From: Carettochelys insculpta
Taxonomy: Eukaryota > Chordata > Testudines > Carettochelyidae
DNA length: 64,000 nt
Assembly (NCBI RefSeq): GCF_033958435.1
Contig: NC_134150.1
Location: 36,327,501-36,391,500 of the forward strand
Direction: 5' to 3'
In this document: positions 36,135 to 49,593 of the stretch, piece by piece
Layout of the letters: every line of letters begins with the position of its first letter
How positions within the stretch are numbered: position 1 is the stretch's first letter
Made by a program: the position numbers and the translations under genes
Notes under the pieces: model-generated
What the model saw: the letters and a program-made list of their open reading frames with translations, nothing else
Told to the model about the DNA's origin: nothing
Databases searched by the model: none

Positions 36135-36927
36135 CTAAGCAGAATAGAAGGGCAACTTGATTGTTACAGTGGGTAGAATTTCCTTCTCAATCTTGGCCTA
36201 CTTAAAACAAGTATTTTATATTTAAATTTCTGGTCTGTTCAGCCATGCTTATTTGAATGCCTTGCTTTATTTTTTTTTAAACTAGTTCGAGTGTTAAACT
36301 GAGTTTTTCCCACACTAATAGCTACATTTACATTCTGTGAGATGGTGAATGCATAGCCATTATCCAGCAAAGTTATGCATCTAACACTTTAATAATTTAA
36401 CTGCTAAAACTTTCACAAAATCCTACCATTATTGCTTCAAATTGTAGTTTTTGACATTGAACAATGTTGTGTTAAGCAACTGTGCGTGCCTGAAAATTAT
36501 CTCATTTTTCATGGTAGGGAAAGGAAACGCTCTTATAGGTGAAAGTTTCTTGTATTTATTCTTGAATGGAATAAAAAGCCTGTAACTAGTTTTGTTTTGT
36601 TTTTTCCCAAAAAATAATGTAGTTAATTGTAAAACAATAACAGTTAAGATTTACATATTGATAATGTATAACTTTACAGGCTGATGCTTGCGGGGCATTT
36701 TGACAAATATGTAGATGTACTTCAGAAAATGATCTTACTTTTATGATCGTTTTTTCTTCTTGCTTTCAGGAAAACACTCAGGTAGAACCCAGACTTTTAC
36801 TCTAGCAACCGTTTTGTATTTATTCTTCTGAAAGTTTCTCACCTCCCGCCCTAATATATATTCAGGCTGCAGAAGCAGAATTTTTTTCTCCACAAGTGTT
36901 TGCTCTTGAATGCTGTTGATATTTCAG

Positions 36928-37120
36928 AGACAGATATGGATGAGTTAATGTCATTTGTTGAACCAACTTCTGTTGGTCAAGGAAACAAGCTTTTGAGCTA
37001 CACAGAGTTCTGCGAAAGGACGTCAAGTGTCACAGCTAAATCCAAGGTGAAACAGGTTAGCGTAAATAGTTCATAAGTATTGTAAGAGTTGGTCGTCATT
37101 CAAGATGAAGTTGCTAGATA
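36928..37120. repeat. MITE fragment (CCAACTTCTGTTGG family)
   Basis: ATTTGTTGAACCAACTTCTGTTGGTCAAGGAAACAAGCTTTTGAGCTACACAGAG resembles a repeat common in turtles and crocodilians and shares the order 'TTTATTAGATC...TTGGTGAGAGAGACAAGCTT...CACAGAGCTCTTCTTC' with 39295-39425. Confidence 0.55.
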
Positions 37121-37752
37121 ACACTTCTATATTCATTGGACAAAAACGGGCAGGATTACTGGGTGATGGATTGTTGTAATAAGATGTAAAGCTGGTGCCT
37201 TTATTAAATCCATGATTTTTGATGTCTACTTTTCATGAATAGAAGATGGTAAGAAGTTATTGGATCAGGTTCTGTGCTTCACCAGAAATAAATATTGTGA
37301 AGCACAGGAGATGGGCTTCAGAGAGGTGGTTCTGGACTTCTGGGAGGGATTTATGGACCTCAAACCTATGCCCGCAGGTAGTCCACACCTGGTAGCCATT
37401 CCTCAGCAGTTCATCTGAACCTGCGAAGAAGAGTCCTTAGTAAATCTCTAGATTACAAAAGAACGCCTCCCATGAACTTCCTGGTGGGAGAAACATCCAG
37501 CCCCACTAATTAGCCAGTACCCAATGCTTAAACCAAAAAGAGACAAAGTTGTCGATCAACCAGCTGAATCCTTGGCTGTCTGTGGCAATGGACTGCCCTC
37601 CTAATCCCAGGTTCACCTTTGTTCCTTCTTCCTAGTTTCCTACTTTGCTCCAGGTTCCCTCTCCTATGACTGTCTCTGACACTGATTTTGACTCCCTTGC
37701 TTGACCCTTGACTCTCTGATTCTGACCTTTGATTTGGGAACTATCTCTAAAC

Positions 37753-38190
37753 CAGGGGTGTTCAACAAGTGACCCATGGGTCAGACGCGGTTCACTAAAT
37801 TTAGCACAATGTGGACCTCTGGCACTTTATGTACCTGAACATCTGCAGTTACAGCTTCCTGAAGCTCCCATTGGCTGCAGATTGCTGTTCCTGGCCAATG
37901 GGAGCTGTGGAAGGTGGTGCAGACCGGGACACCTCTCCATCCCTAAAAGCTTTTAAGTCTCAACTGGCTGGGATGATTTAGTTGGGGTTTGGTTCTGCTT
38001 TGAGCAGAGGGTTGGGCTTGATGACCTCCTGAGGTCTCTTCCAATCTGTGATTCTATGACACATCTCCCTGCAGCTCCCATTGGCCGGGAACAGTAATCG
38101 ACAGCCAGCAGGAGCTGTAAGAGTCCATACCTGCAGACACTCAGATAAATAAAGTACTGGTGGTCTCCCTGGTGAACTGCATCAAGCCTG
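37753..38190. mobile_element. hAT-like element split by a CR1 tail
   Basis: Begins CAGGGGTGTTCAACAAGTGACCCATGGGTCAGACGCGG. AGCTCCCATTGGC and GGGAACAG words occur on both sides of a CR1 insertion at 37939-38057, so that insertion is younger. The right boundary is uncertain. Confidence 0.65.
37939..38057 (+). mobile_element. CR1 3' tail inserted in the hAT-like element
   Basis: ATCCCTAAAAGCTTTTAAG...GGGTTGGGCTTGATGACCTCCTGAGGTCTCTTCC ending in GTGATTCTATG, the classical CR1 3' end. Flanked by GACACCTCTCC (37928-37938) and GACACATCTCC (38058-38068), a probable 11-bp target duplication with one mismatch. Confidence 0.85.
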
Positions 38191-39294
38191 CCAGCCACTT
38201 ATTTGCACCCCTGCTCCCATACTCTACCCCTTATGTCAAAGGACTCTCTGCCATTGGCAGTGCTATGCATTCCAGTGCCTTCTTGAGTTCCATTCTTTCT
38301 GGCTCACCTGCCCAAACACACATTTTACCATTTCTTAGCAAAATTAGTTATGAAGAAGGTGGCACATGAGCTAGTTAAGCCTGCTCTACCGGTAGTGGAA
38401 AGATCTTTACACCGCAGGAAAACACATGCAAGGTAATACAGCCAGTCTCCAATTCAAGTACATTACTTGCATAACATAAACATTGTGGAATGGGGCAGAA
38501 AGTTTACCCCTTTGTGTTCACCCATGGAAATCCATACCCAGACTAAGTAATTATCCTCATAATATCCTGTTTTTCTGGTATGCATGTTTTTTCACTTTTC
38601 ATATTTAAAAAAATAAAACTGAGGAATCCAAAATAATTGTATATGCTGCTAGTGTCAATGGCCAAGAAACTCAGACTGAAGAAACTCAATTTTTAATTCA
38701 TTGCCCTGTGCCCTGTATTTTAGTTATGTTGTAATGTTAATGAACTTTAAAAATGTGCAGTCATATGCTCCATTGCCTTATTGTGTTTCAGAAGTACCGA
38801 GAAACGATGGGTTTTTCTGAGCATGACTTTGAATCTAAATTTCCTGGCTTATGCAAGTAGAAAACAGATCTTTTGTTGTTAGATCATTACATTCTGTTTT
38901 TTTGTCTGTGGTCTTACATGTGATAGTGTCATTTTTCCAAGGTGTATTTGTTACAAATGAAGATTTAAATATACATTGATGGACTAGGCTTCATAGAAGT
39001 TCAAAATCACGATTGATAGAAGGGACAAAAAAAAACGGATAAATGATAAAATAGGCCACTCTTGCAGCAGAAGAAAGAGGTGAATTCTGCTTCTTTACAA
39101 TGATGAATGTGGTGTCAATAACAAATGTGCTAGTACTTAGACAGTTCTTTTTTCTAACCAAAGCATTTTAGGAATTTATATAGTAGCCAGAGGCCCAGCC
39201 TAGAACATAATATCAAAACCTCCTTGAATTCTGAGCTCTTATATTCATATTCAAATTTTGTCTAGGCCCATCTTTAATCTGATAGCTGCCAAAC

Positions 39295-39425
39295 CAGAGA
39301 AAACGGAGACAAAGTAGTTGAGGTGTTATCTTTTATTAGATCGATGTTTGTTGTTGAGAGAGCGAAGCTTGTGAATTAGACAAAGCTCTTCTTCATTTTC
39401 TAGTAGGAGGTGGTATCTTATCCAC
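39295..39425. repeat. MITE fragment (GGACCAACTTCTG/AGAGACAAGCTT family)
   Basis: AGACAAAGTAGTTGAGGTGTTATCTTTTATTAGATCG, GAGAGAGCGAAGCTTGTGAATTAGACAAAGCTCTTCTTCA: same family as 36928-37120. Confidence 0.6.
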
Positions 39426-40203
39426 TTTGTCCTGACCATGTCCTAGTACTGAGTTGGCTACACCACCACTGCATGAAACAAGATACTAGTTTCCTTTGGT
39501 AACCTCTGGGTTTCTCATAAGGATTTCTCAGATTTTTGCATTTTTGTGATAGTATTCACAAGAGCAAGCAACCTAGATCATGGGAATTCTAGCTTGTCAT
39601 TATAGAGTAAGTTGGTTTACATATTACAAGTAGGATGAGACAAAAAGATGTTCACAAATAAACACTAAACACCTTTTTTTAAAAAAAGGAAACTGAAGAA
39701 ACAAACGTAAAAATTGTCTAAGTGTCATCATTGTATGTGTATGAACTAAGACCACCACAGCCAAGACTAAATCCAGACTTAAAGTAACAGGGTAGAACTT
39801 TATGGGCATTCTTGCTGTCTTAAAGTAGGGCCAATATGTGTATCATTCAATGATGTCAGTTGATGCATTTTTGCTGATTCTGGGATCCTGGCCATTCTGC
39901 TGGGGTTTGAGATAGTGATTTTACAAAAAAAAGAGAAGAGCATAACTTTATACAGTAACAGAATTAGAAGAAAAACTAGAGGATATATGGACATAATCTG
40001 TATTTTTTAGGAGATGGGGAGAAGAAAGGCTGAGAAATATACAAATCCAATGTGTTTAAATTATTAAACTTTTATTAGGCTAGCCCATTTCCAAGAGAAA
40101 GCATTACTAGTGGAATATATCTTGATTTTTTTTAATTCTAACAACCTTTTCAATCTCTTTAAAATGAATAGGCTATTGAGTCTTGAAAACATGAATGGCT
40201 CTG

Positions 40204-40466
40204 GTATCAGAGGGGTAGTCGTGTTAGTCTGTATCTGCTAAAACAGCAATAAGTCTTGGGACACCTTATCGACTGAGAGATGTCTTGGAGCATAAGCTTT
40301 CATGGGCAAAGACCCACTTCATGAGATGCATAATGCCTGATGCATCTGACAGAGCAGGTCTTTGCCCATGGAAGCTTATAATCCAAATATCTGTTAGTCT
40401 ATAAGGTGTCACAGGACTTCTTGCTCTTTTAGCAGATGCAGACTAACATGGCTAGCCCTTTGATAC
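40204..40466. mobile_element. Foldback MITE with 28-bp terminal repeats
   Basis: GTATCAGAGGGGTAGTCGTGTTAGTCTG at the left and its reverse complement (4 mismatches in 28) at the right. The inner arms also pair: GAGCATAAGCTTTCATGGGCAAAGACC with GGTCTTTGCCCATGGAAGCTTATA. About 263 bp, very common in turtle DNA as I recall. No coding capacity. Confidence 0.85.
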
Positions 40467-40984
40467 AAGACTTTCCATACGGATTCTTCCTTCCTTCAGG
40501 CTTACTGCGAGAAATTGTCTCTTCCTGCAGCTTCTTCCTGTGGTCCTCCCTCACACTCATTTAGACGCTTTGTTGGTTCTTATAATTACTCCCATCACAT
40601 CTAGGTCTGAGGATTGACAAAGATTCACTGACAACAAGCCTTTGTGCCTTACAGGAGCAGTGCTGCCCTGTTTCACATCACTGGAAAGGGTTTCCATTTT
40701 TTAAAAATAACATCTAAACATATTATTTGAAGTTATGGGTTGGTTCCTATATATTTGGGTGATGTAATATTCGGTGACTCACATTTAGCTATGATTAAAA
40801 ATAAATCAGTCTCCTCCAGCAGTTCCCTCACCAAGATTTCTGGGAGAGCTGTTGGTAGATATTGCATTTCTAGTGCCACCTGTTGTGTTAGAAACATTTA
40901 TTAGACAGTAAGTATTAAGCTCTTTTAAAAATACCTCAAAGGCCCCAATGACCAGACAGCCCACTTACACATCTCTGCCTCATA

Positions 40985-41059
40985 ATTAGGGCAACCATAT
41001 CTCCCTGTCACAAATACAGTACAGGGAGATATGTGGGGGAGGTGTGGCTTCTTCATTTG
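40985..41059. repeat. Short repeat (GGGCAACCATATCTCCCTGT)
   Basis: Inverted CATATCTCCCTGT and ACAGGGAGATATG face each other within 60 bp, a pattern seen in a short interspersed repeat of reptiles. Family not certain. Confidence 0.4.
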
Positions 41060-44000
41060 CTTTTCTGTAGTGCTAATATTTTAATACTGCTTGTAGTTAT
41101 GATTAGCACAACTAATCTACAGAAATAATTTATAACGAGAACCAGGACAGAACAGAATCAGCCGTCTTATCATCAGCCTCACTTAACCTGTGGTCAGAAT
41201 AGCGCTATTGAGAGGGAGTTATGTAAATATAAACACTAATGATTGATACGTGTACAAGGAAATACTAAACAAGACATTTTTTAGCTAGAGCAATCAGAAG
41301 TAAATTTACTTGCTAGGAGTCAGAAAAATGTGGTGCTTTATCTGAGAATGTTGTCCACTTTCCGTTATCTCCAGTGGGTGAGATCATGAGAAATCGAAGG
41401 CAAATGACTTCAAATGCTTATACTGATTCATTAAAACCCTGTTTCTGCTGAAAGCAAAGCCTATTGAAATGATAATATCCCCAGTTGTGGTTGTGCAAGA
41501 CTAAGTCAGATCCGGCTTTCTCTCCCAAGGTAAATGAACGTGAATTATGATTAGTTCTCTTGTTCTTTTCAACAGAGAAGACCTACTAGCTATTACCAGA
41601 AGGTAAAATTAGTTATACAGCTTAAACCCAAATACTAGGCAAGAGAGTTCCTTGCATATACAAATAAAATGTGACCGTTTTGCTTTCCTGATATTTGCTT
41701 GTAAGAATTTTGCCACACGGTTGCTCGGTAAGGTCCATTTGCAAGAACCTTATCTGGTCAAGAGGAAGTGGCTTTCCAAACCAGTTCAAATGTGAGGCAG
41801 GTCTGTCAAAATCAGTGAATCATGACATGAATTCTGGAGTCAAATCATCTGTCATTCTACGCTCAGAAGCTCATTAATAACCTATCAGACAACAATTCTG
41901 GCAGACTTGTAAAGTAAACAAATTCTTTTAAAATCATTTTGCATTTAATTTCCTGAATGATGCAATTTACTTAAAATAAATTGTTTCAGTTCTAAATGTT
42001 GTGGGGATGTTTCTTGGCATTTGGCAGCTGGAAATCCAGTTAATTCAAAGAAATCCATGTATCAGTCAAAAAAGTCGTCACTCACTGAGCCAGAGTTTGA
42101 GTAGTAAGAGGATAGTCTATCCTGAATGCTTCCTTTTTGCAACCTTTCCTATAGACTGTCTCAGAAATAACATTGAGCAACTGTGTGTACATGAGTATAT
42201 GTTTTAACAAATAGTTGCTCTTCAGAGTTAGAGATCAGTAAAGCCAGAGAACTTCATATGTCAGCCAGTGTACCGAAGTGGAATGTTGAACACATTCCTG
42301 CTTCCCTGTCTCCTGTTCTGCAGACCACGAACTGTACAGAATACGCGAATTTGACTTTATGTAATACAGCTCATTCATATATTGAAATTTCTTCTTCGAG
42401 TGAAATCATGGCCTACTAAGATAAACATAAAAATTCTCTCTGACTCCATCAAAGCCAGGAATTGAGCTTTGGACTTTGTTGACTGCTAAGGTAGCATAGT
42501 TCATTTACTAACCGTTGGCTGTGCCTCAACCAAATACTTCATCTCATGTCAGGCTGTTCTACATTAGGTTGCCTTCACCATTAAGTAAAATGTATGGCAA
42601 TGATTTAGAAACAGCTGAACAGTACAAGTGCAGGGTTAATGTGGAGCAAAGTATGTTTGTGTCTGTATTATCACTGACCGTCATAAAGAGCTAAGCTGCA
42701 AGTTTCAGATGAACATATTTTCTCATTAGCTGCTCTGAAAAGTCTTGGCAGAAAATGTGACAGGTATTTTACTTCTGCTCTTCCTGGCTCACGTTGTCTT
42801 CTCTTCTCATCCTATGATGAATGCACGTTGCACTAACATTTAACTCCTTGTGTTAACATTTTTGAAAAGTGTCTTATTTTTAGCTCTTTTAATCACTTTG
42901 GTCATTTCATCTTATAATTCTGGGAGACTGGTTTTGTTCTTTTAAGCATGGTATATAACAAAATATTTTAAGATTTGATTAACCTATGTTGCCCTACATA
43001 TCAATGCCCTCCACTGCCATCTCTACAAGTAGGTCTCCAATCAATTGACATCATCAGCAGTGAGGAACTCAGATGACCCAAATGTCCACAGAAGTCAATA
43101 GGAATTTTTCCATTGATTTCAATGCACATTTAATCAGGCCATTGAAGGGATGTGCACTGTTTTATGATATACCAACCTAAAAACATCCTGCTGAAATTAT
43201 TTTCAGTATTCACATTAAAGCAAGATGGGAACTGCATTTACAGCATTGTTTGTTGGATTTATCTGATATAATACAAATTTCCTGGGTGGCATTTTGACTC
43301 CACTGAAGTCAATGAGAACTTTGCCATTTTTTCAGTGGGACCAAGATTTCACCTTCATACATCTTGCAATTTATTCCAGTTTCAGAGTTCAGACCAAGTC
43401 TCAGGCTCCATAAAAATTCATCAGTCTTTTCTCCCTACAGGGAGTAACCTGAGGAATTCTTCAGCATCTGATAGTTCATGAGGTACCAAAGGTACATTGT
43501 TTCCTAATGTTCCAATGAAACCATCAGAATTGGAAAGAGGGATAGAATTGTCTTATTTAGAGGCTTTTCCTGTCCTTTATTCTTTGTAGTTTTATGGTTC
43601 TCTTCTATATAGCTTTTTACAAATGTTTAAAAGTTCTATTTATTTCTTTCACGTCTGTTCAGACACATTTTGCTATAATAAGCACTGTATTTTGTATCTG
43701 TTTGTTGAAGCATTTAATATCTTTTAACAAATAGATTTTGGTCCAAAAGGACTCTTTTTTCCAAAACTGAGTGACAAATAATAGTGTAGCTAGACACTGT
43801 ACAAACACTGAAATATCCAACCGTTCTTTGAGAAGCACGAACTCACCCAGCATTGTCCTACTGCATTGGTGAGGGTTGTAGTGAGTATGAGGGAAAATTC
43901 TGGTCCCCCAGTGGGACGTATTGCAGTTGACTTCACTGGAGTCAGGATTTCACCCATGGAATTCCTGCAGCTAGACTACTGGGAAATGTAACTAGCTCCA

Positions 44001-44375
44001 AAAGGAATTGATCTTTTTTATTTTTTCCAAGTCAGTATCACTTTATTTTTGGCGTTCTAGCTGATTAGTTCAAAAATCAGGAGATATGTGTTAATGGGGG
44101 GAAAAATACCTTATTTATTACAGAGTTGGCAAATGTTTCTCAATCAATTTTTATATGATTCTCCTGGCTTACTAACCTTCCTCACTTTAAATTCAGGTCC
44201 TGAAACTCAGAAAACTGTGCAGAAATTGTAGGGCGTACGAAATGCAAGGCAAGGGGACCATATGAATGGGAGGGAAAGATTGACTTACAGTGTAAAGGAG
44301 GATTTAAGTTGTAGCTGTGGGCCAGTTCTTCAAATACTGATTTGTACCAGCTGGGTACCTGTTCCTAAATACAAA
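41060..44375. other. AT-rich intronic DNA; short GAAGTCAATGGGA-type palindromes
   Basis: No gene or repeat family recognised, except short motifs near 43085-43130, 43295-43345 and 43895-43955 of the type 'CACTGAAGTCAATG...TTTTGCCATT'. Confidence 0.5.
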
Positions 44376-44760
44376 GGCTATGTCTATACTACAGCAATCT
44401 GTCAACAGAAGTTACTGTCAGAAGATATCTTCTGACAAAACTTCAGTCGAAAGATTGTCGCCAGACAGCAAAGCAGATGGAAAAGTGATCCGCTCTGTCG
44501 ACAGAGTGTGGGTGGACTACCCAGCCACTCTCTCAACCAAACGGCCAACCAGAATCACAGCAGACAGGGCTGCCCTGTGACCCGGAAGCCCTATCTGTCG
44601 ACAAAGCAGCCACACAGCTTTTTTGTTTACAGATTCTGCTGAGAAAGGCATTCTGCATCATGCATCTGTCATGTTCCATTAATTTACTCTTGACAGAATG
44701 CATTTTTAGTGTGGACACTCTGCCAGTTTTGTCAACAAAACTCTCTAGGGTAGATATAGC
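44376..44760. mobile_element. MITE, GTCGACAG-rich family, complete copy
   Basis: Starts GGCTATGTCTATACTACAG and ends GGGTAGATATAGC, with internal CTGTCAACAGAAG, TCTGTCGACAGAG and TTTTGTCAACAAAACTCTCTAG. Its right half aligns with 1-249. 385 bp; target duplication decayed. Confidence 0.8.
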
Positions 44761-47700
44761 TTTGTAGTTTTGCTAAACCGTGACTGATGAGATACAGTAT
44801 ATGTGTTCCCTGTAAGCCGAGGCAAATGCTGCATAGCTAATTAGCAGAGCCGCACAGCTAGGTTTTTTTGTTTCAGCTGGTGATGCACATTCACACATGC
44901 TTCGGTGAACATAAAAATTTATTCTGCACACGGAGGGAAAAACCTGCACATGGATGAAAAGGTTTAGAGGGACCGTTGATGGAGAGCCATTTTTCTGAAA
45001 TAGTCTAAGGCACCAGAGTTAGCAGTTAGGAGAGGAATTTAAACAAAGAAAATTTAAACTCGAATAGCAAAAACGTTCTGAAAGTGAAATGTACTGTGTT
45101 AGACTGAAAATATATCCACTCTAATGACAGGAACAATTCTGCACTAGGAGGGGAATAGGAAAATTCTAATGATAGGTCTTTTCCATGTGATTTCTTTTAT
45201 GATCTGAAAGTCCCAGAAATCTGGATGTGATGGTGGACTCAGCTGTAATCAGATGCACATAGATAAATATTTACTTTGCTCTAGCCCTTTATTTAATAAG
45301 TCTCAGTTGAAAAATACTTCCATGGACATGATTCCAAAGTAGTTGTACAAGCTGATTAGGTCTCTTGATTAGGTTATACAGGCTTTCGCAAGCTAGTTAG
45401 GTAAAGAACTCTAGTAATAGGCTAGGCTGCTTAGGTACATTGAGTTACAGGAATACTTTACCATTGCTTGCCTGGCTTTTTGTTGAGTAGCCTTTGACTA
45501 TGAAATTGATCTTCCACTTTCTAAATCATTGCTGTGTCTTCCATTTCCTCCTTTAATAGATAGAATAGTTCTCTTCATAGTAATGGATTAACAAATACTG
45601 GTCCTCTTATTTCCATGTGTTAGCCCAGGTAATATGATTATAGAAATGCAAATGTATGGCTTTGTAACTTGCTGGATGAATTTTACATTTTCATAACACT
45701 TAAATTTCTTAGTTGTCAGTGTTACCTACCATAAACAATGGAACAGATGCACAACTGCAGCCATCACCAAGGTGGGATCTGTCAATCATGATAAATTAGA
45801 GTGTCTTTGTTGTTAGCTGAGCCTGGAGATCTTTCTAGCTTTTTGGGGCTTTAAAATGTAAGCTTAGACTTTCTGTTTTGTATGTTCAAAATGATTAGTT
45901 TGGGAATTGTATATGCTTTGCTGCTAATTTTAACTTTTGATTGAGTCTATAATTCCCTAGTATGACTGCATGAAGAGTAATATACAGAAGAATGTAAAAT
46001 TGCATTGCAATTATCATCTAGTCATCTGAAAGCTTCTTGAGAGACTAATGTAACTCTGTTGCTAATTGTTATGCTATAGAGGTGCTTTGCACATTGGAAC
46101 CTGTAGTTTGAGCCATTACGTTTCTACTCCTAGCAAAAGTAAAGCATTCATTAAGGTAAAATATTGATTTTTTTAAAGGGTGAAAGAGAAGACGAACAAT
46201 GGCAAAGAACAACACTTTACCTTAACATTATGGTTGCTAATAATCCTGAGATTTATTGTGGATTTTAAAACCTTATCTATAGTGAAAGTTGGAGAAAGGA
46301 ATTAAGGAGGGGAGAGAGTGAGCTGTTTGTTGCAATGTGCAATTTTTCCAAACCCTAATATGAGGATGCTGTAGGTCTTTAAGAGTTCTCGTTAATTCAA
46401 AACAAGTTTAAATATGAGGCTTTTTTTTTAAAGCAGTCTGAACAAAAATCAGACATATATACAGTGACAGTGCATTTCATTGTACTTTATTGTCAGTTCT
46501 GTCACTTGGAAAAATGGTTAATTTCACAAGCCAAATACTGAATAAAACTGGAAGCCAAGCATCATCAGGGGAGATGAAAGTTAAATATCAAATCACCAAC
46601 AAAAGCCGTTAACTTCGAGTTAAGGTTGCTACTGTTAAAACATGGATATATCAAGGAATGTCACCATTAAAAAGAACATCAAGCCCTCTGAGAAGGTTTG
46701 GAAACTAACAATAAAGTACAGATAAATATGCAAATACCCTTCTATATTATGTAGTATCTTAAATATACAAAGATAAGAAAACTTATTACTCATTTTAAAA
46801 ATGACCTTTCTCTCCTTTCTTCTCAATCTTCCGCTGTTCTCTGAGGAGAGGTTGTGTGCAAGTATATTAGGAGACATCTATATTGCATGCAGATTGGTGG
46901 CAAAAAAGTGAATCAATCTAATACCTGCATGTAAATTGTGGAGCCCTTGCATGTATTGTTGAGTACTCAGTTACATGCATAGTCCCATTAAATTTGGAGG
47001 GACATATACTCCTCTCTTCATGTTGACAACCACTACAGAGGACCAGTAGTGAGAGAGAAATAAACAAAAGTATAACAGTTGATTATATTTGGGAAAAAAT
47101 TAAAGAATATTGCTACCAGTGTTTGGGCAACAGGACTAATTCCCAACCTATGAAGCCATGGCAGCCTGTCAATTACTTGCTGCTGGAAAGTCACATGTTA
47201 TCGGCTCTCCTCCTTCATTTCAGCTGTTACTTAAGATGCTCACATGTTCTGTCATGTCCTCCCCAGGCTTTATTAAAATTGGCTTACTAAAATAAATGTG
47301 CAAAACTCAAAGATGCATTAGATAAAATACCACACACATATATCAATAGTAATGTTACAATCTTCTGAATGTGTATAAGCTTCTTTTTACATGTATCATT
47401 CTCATATGTGACCCTAGAAATATGAAGTGTTAATCTGGTTTTAATTCTGAATGTGCTAACGAGTTCCATTAAAGATACTTTAGGAACATAATGGCTCAGT
47501 ATTCAAATCAATGACCTTTGAACAGCCTTGTTTGTCCTATAAACCCAAATCGTGGTTGGTCCTACAAGGACACATGGCCAGGACACCTGCTGCTGAAACC
47601 CATTTGGGGTGAATCTGCTATGTTTCCACTCAAGGTGAGAAAAGTTTGAACTAAGCACAAATGATTCATGCCTCAGGTGAAGGGGATAGAAGAGGGATTA

Positions 47701-48174
47701 AAAACAAATAATAGGGTTAGTTGCAAGACACCAAGAGACCTCCATTGTATCACCTAAAATACCTGCTGGAAACATTTAAGACTGAACAGAGGGAAGGATT
47801 GGGCCCAAGCTAGCTGTCTGCTTATCTTTTGAAAGAGATATATAGAACAGATTTTTAGGGTATGAATTGGCATAAAACAAATTTCTTAATGAATTAGGAG
47901 AAGCTGGAGTTTTTATTTTAACTTAGTGACTTACATTGAGCTGACTGTTTTCACTTGCAACCACTTTAAATCCCTACTTTTTTATACTTAACAAAACACT
48001 TTTGTTTATTACCAAGACCAGTGTAAATAATTGTTCTGTAATTGATAAAGAGGGTGATTTTATAAGCTTTCTCTCTGTAAAACTTTCTCAGAGTGAAGTG
48101 GATTTATCTGAGGTTTTAGTCCCTTTTGGGAGTTGGTTTCCTGGGTGCTGAACCCTTATAGCTGAGGCCTTCCA
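44761..48174. other. AT-rich intronic DNA, nothing recognised
   Basis: No exon, RNA gene or repeat family identified. Short open frames (60-80 aa) are isolated. Confidence 0.6.
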
Positions 48175-48594
48175 CACTATATCTACACAACAGTGTTATT
48201 TCAAAATAATCTATTCTGGAACGGCTGTTCCAAAATAGCTTATTTCAAAATTACACAGCTACAGACAAGAATACATTTCAAAATAGCACCCAGCTATTTC
48301 AAAATAGCATGTTCAGGCACATAGTGCCTATTTCAAAATAGTGCCATTGGATGCCATGATGGTTTCTTTCAAAATAGGGTTCTGTGTCTTAACAGTGCCT
48401 ATTTCTAAATAGATATTTTGAAATAAGCATTAATCCTCCTGCAGTGAGGTTTACAGAATTCAAAATATTGTGCTCTTTATTCAGATTGATTATTTAGAAT
48501 TGATTTCAAAATAGCATGTGCATAGTGTGGTTGCTCGCAAAGTTATTTCAAAATAACAGCTGTTAGTTCAGAATAAATTTAGCCCCAGACCTGA
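48175..48594. mobile_element. MITE rich in TATTTCAAAATAG palindromes, old copy
   Basis: Left CACTATATCTACACAACAG is a decayed GGCTATATCTACAC. The interior shares 'ATACATTTCAAAATAGCACCCAGC' and 'GTGCCATTGGATGCC' with 10473-10853. Right end GAATAAATTTAGCCC. CpGs are almost all lost. Confidence 0.78.
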
Positions 48595-49593
48595 AATGGT
48601 TCAGTATCTGTGTTGCCCTGTGGGTGGGTGGTAACACAAACTCTGGGCCTTGCCTGGAGGAGACCAGAGGTTCTGACCCAGTGGGAAAGGGCGGCAGGGA
48701 ATCCTATAGGGCAGGAAGGCGGAAGTTAGTGGCATGATTAGTACAACAAAAGGGGATTCCTGTAATCTAACCCATCACACACTTTGCTGCAAAATTTTGA
48801 AGAACAAATCATTGAGGCCAGTATTTTCCAGCTTAATCTCTCCATTATGATATGGGTCAGACTGTGACAAAGTTTAACAGCTCCTGGATTATATGGTACT
48901 ATTGTTTCTCCCTCTTGAATTCCCATGACATTTTAACTACAGAATATAGCATTCCCTTTCTTCTCCCATTGAAATTTGAGAATTTTGCAATGTGCCTCCC
49001 TGAGAGCAAGATTATGTCCAAAGTATTTTATGGTTCGCATGTATTAAAATAAAATTAAAGATAAATTTGTCATATTGTAGGTAAGATTCCATTAGTGTAC
49101 AAAAGTCCCATTTTCCTAGAGCTAGTCATTTTACACCTATTTTCTAACAGAAGCCCTATATTTCCTTCTATTTAATATGCAACGCAAGATACATGATTAT
49201 TCCCATTAGTGTGTGTAAATAACAGCATTAAAATCAAGAAGCATATTTTGGCCATAATGTCAGCACAAAGCATGCGTTAATATTCACTAAAGCCAGTTTG
49301 ACGTACCGAGTTAACAAATTTTCTTGTTTAATGCTTTTTGGGCCAGCAAACATTTATTTGGCATATTTCTCTTACATAAATTAGATTAGGTTTAAGGACA
49401 GCAGCACAAACATCTATCTTAAAAATAAGGCTGAGCGAAGGCATAATATATATTGAGTGAGTGATTATTTGGTTTACATATGTATAATGAAAATTTTATA
49501 TTAGTCCATTAAGATAATAAATGTATGTATGCAGTAGTATCTTTGTGGAAGAGCCCGAAGTCTCAGGGATCGGCAATGACAAACGATATAGGA

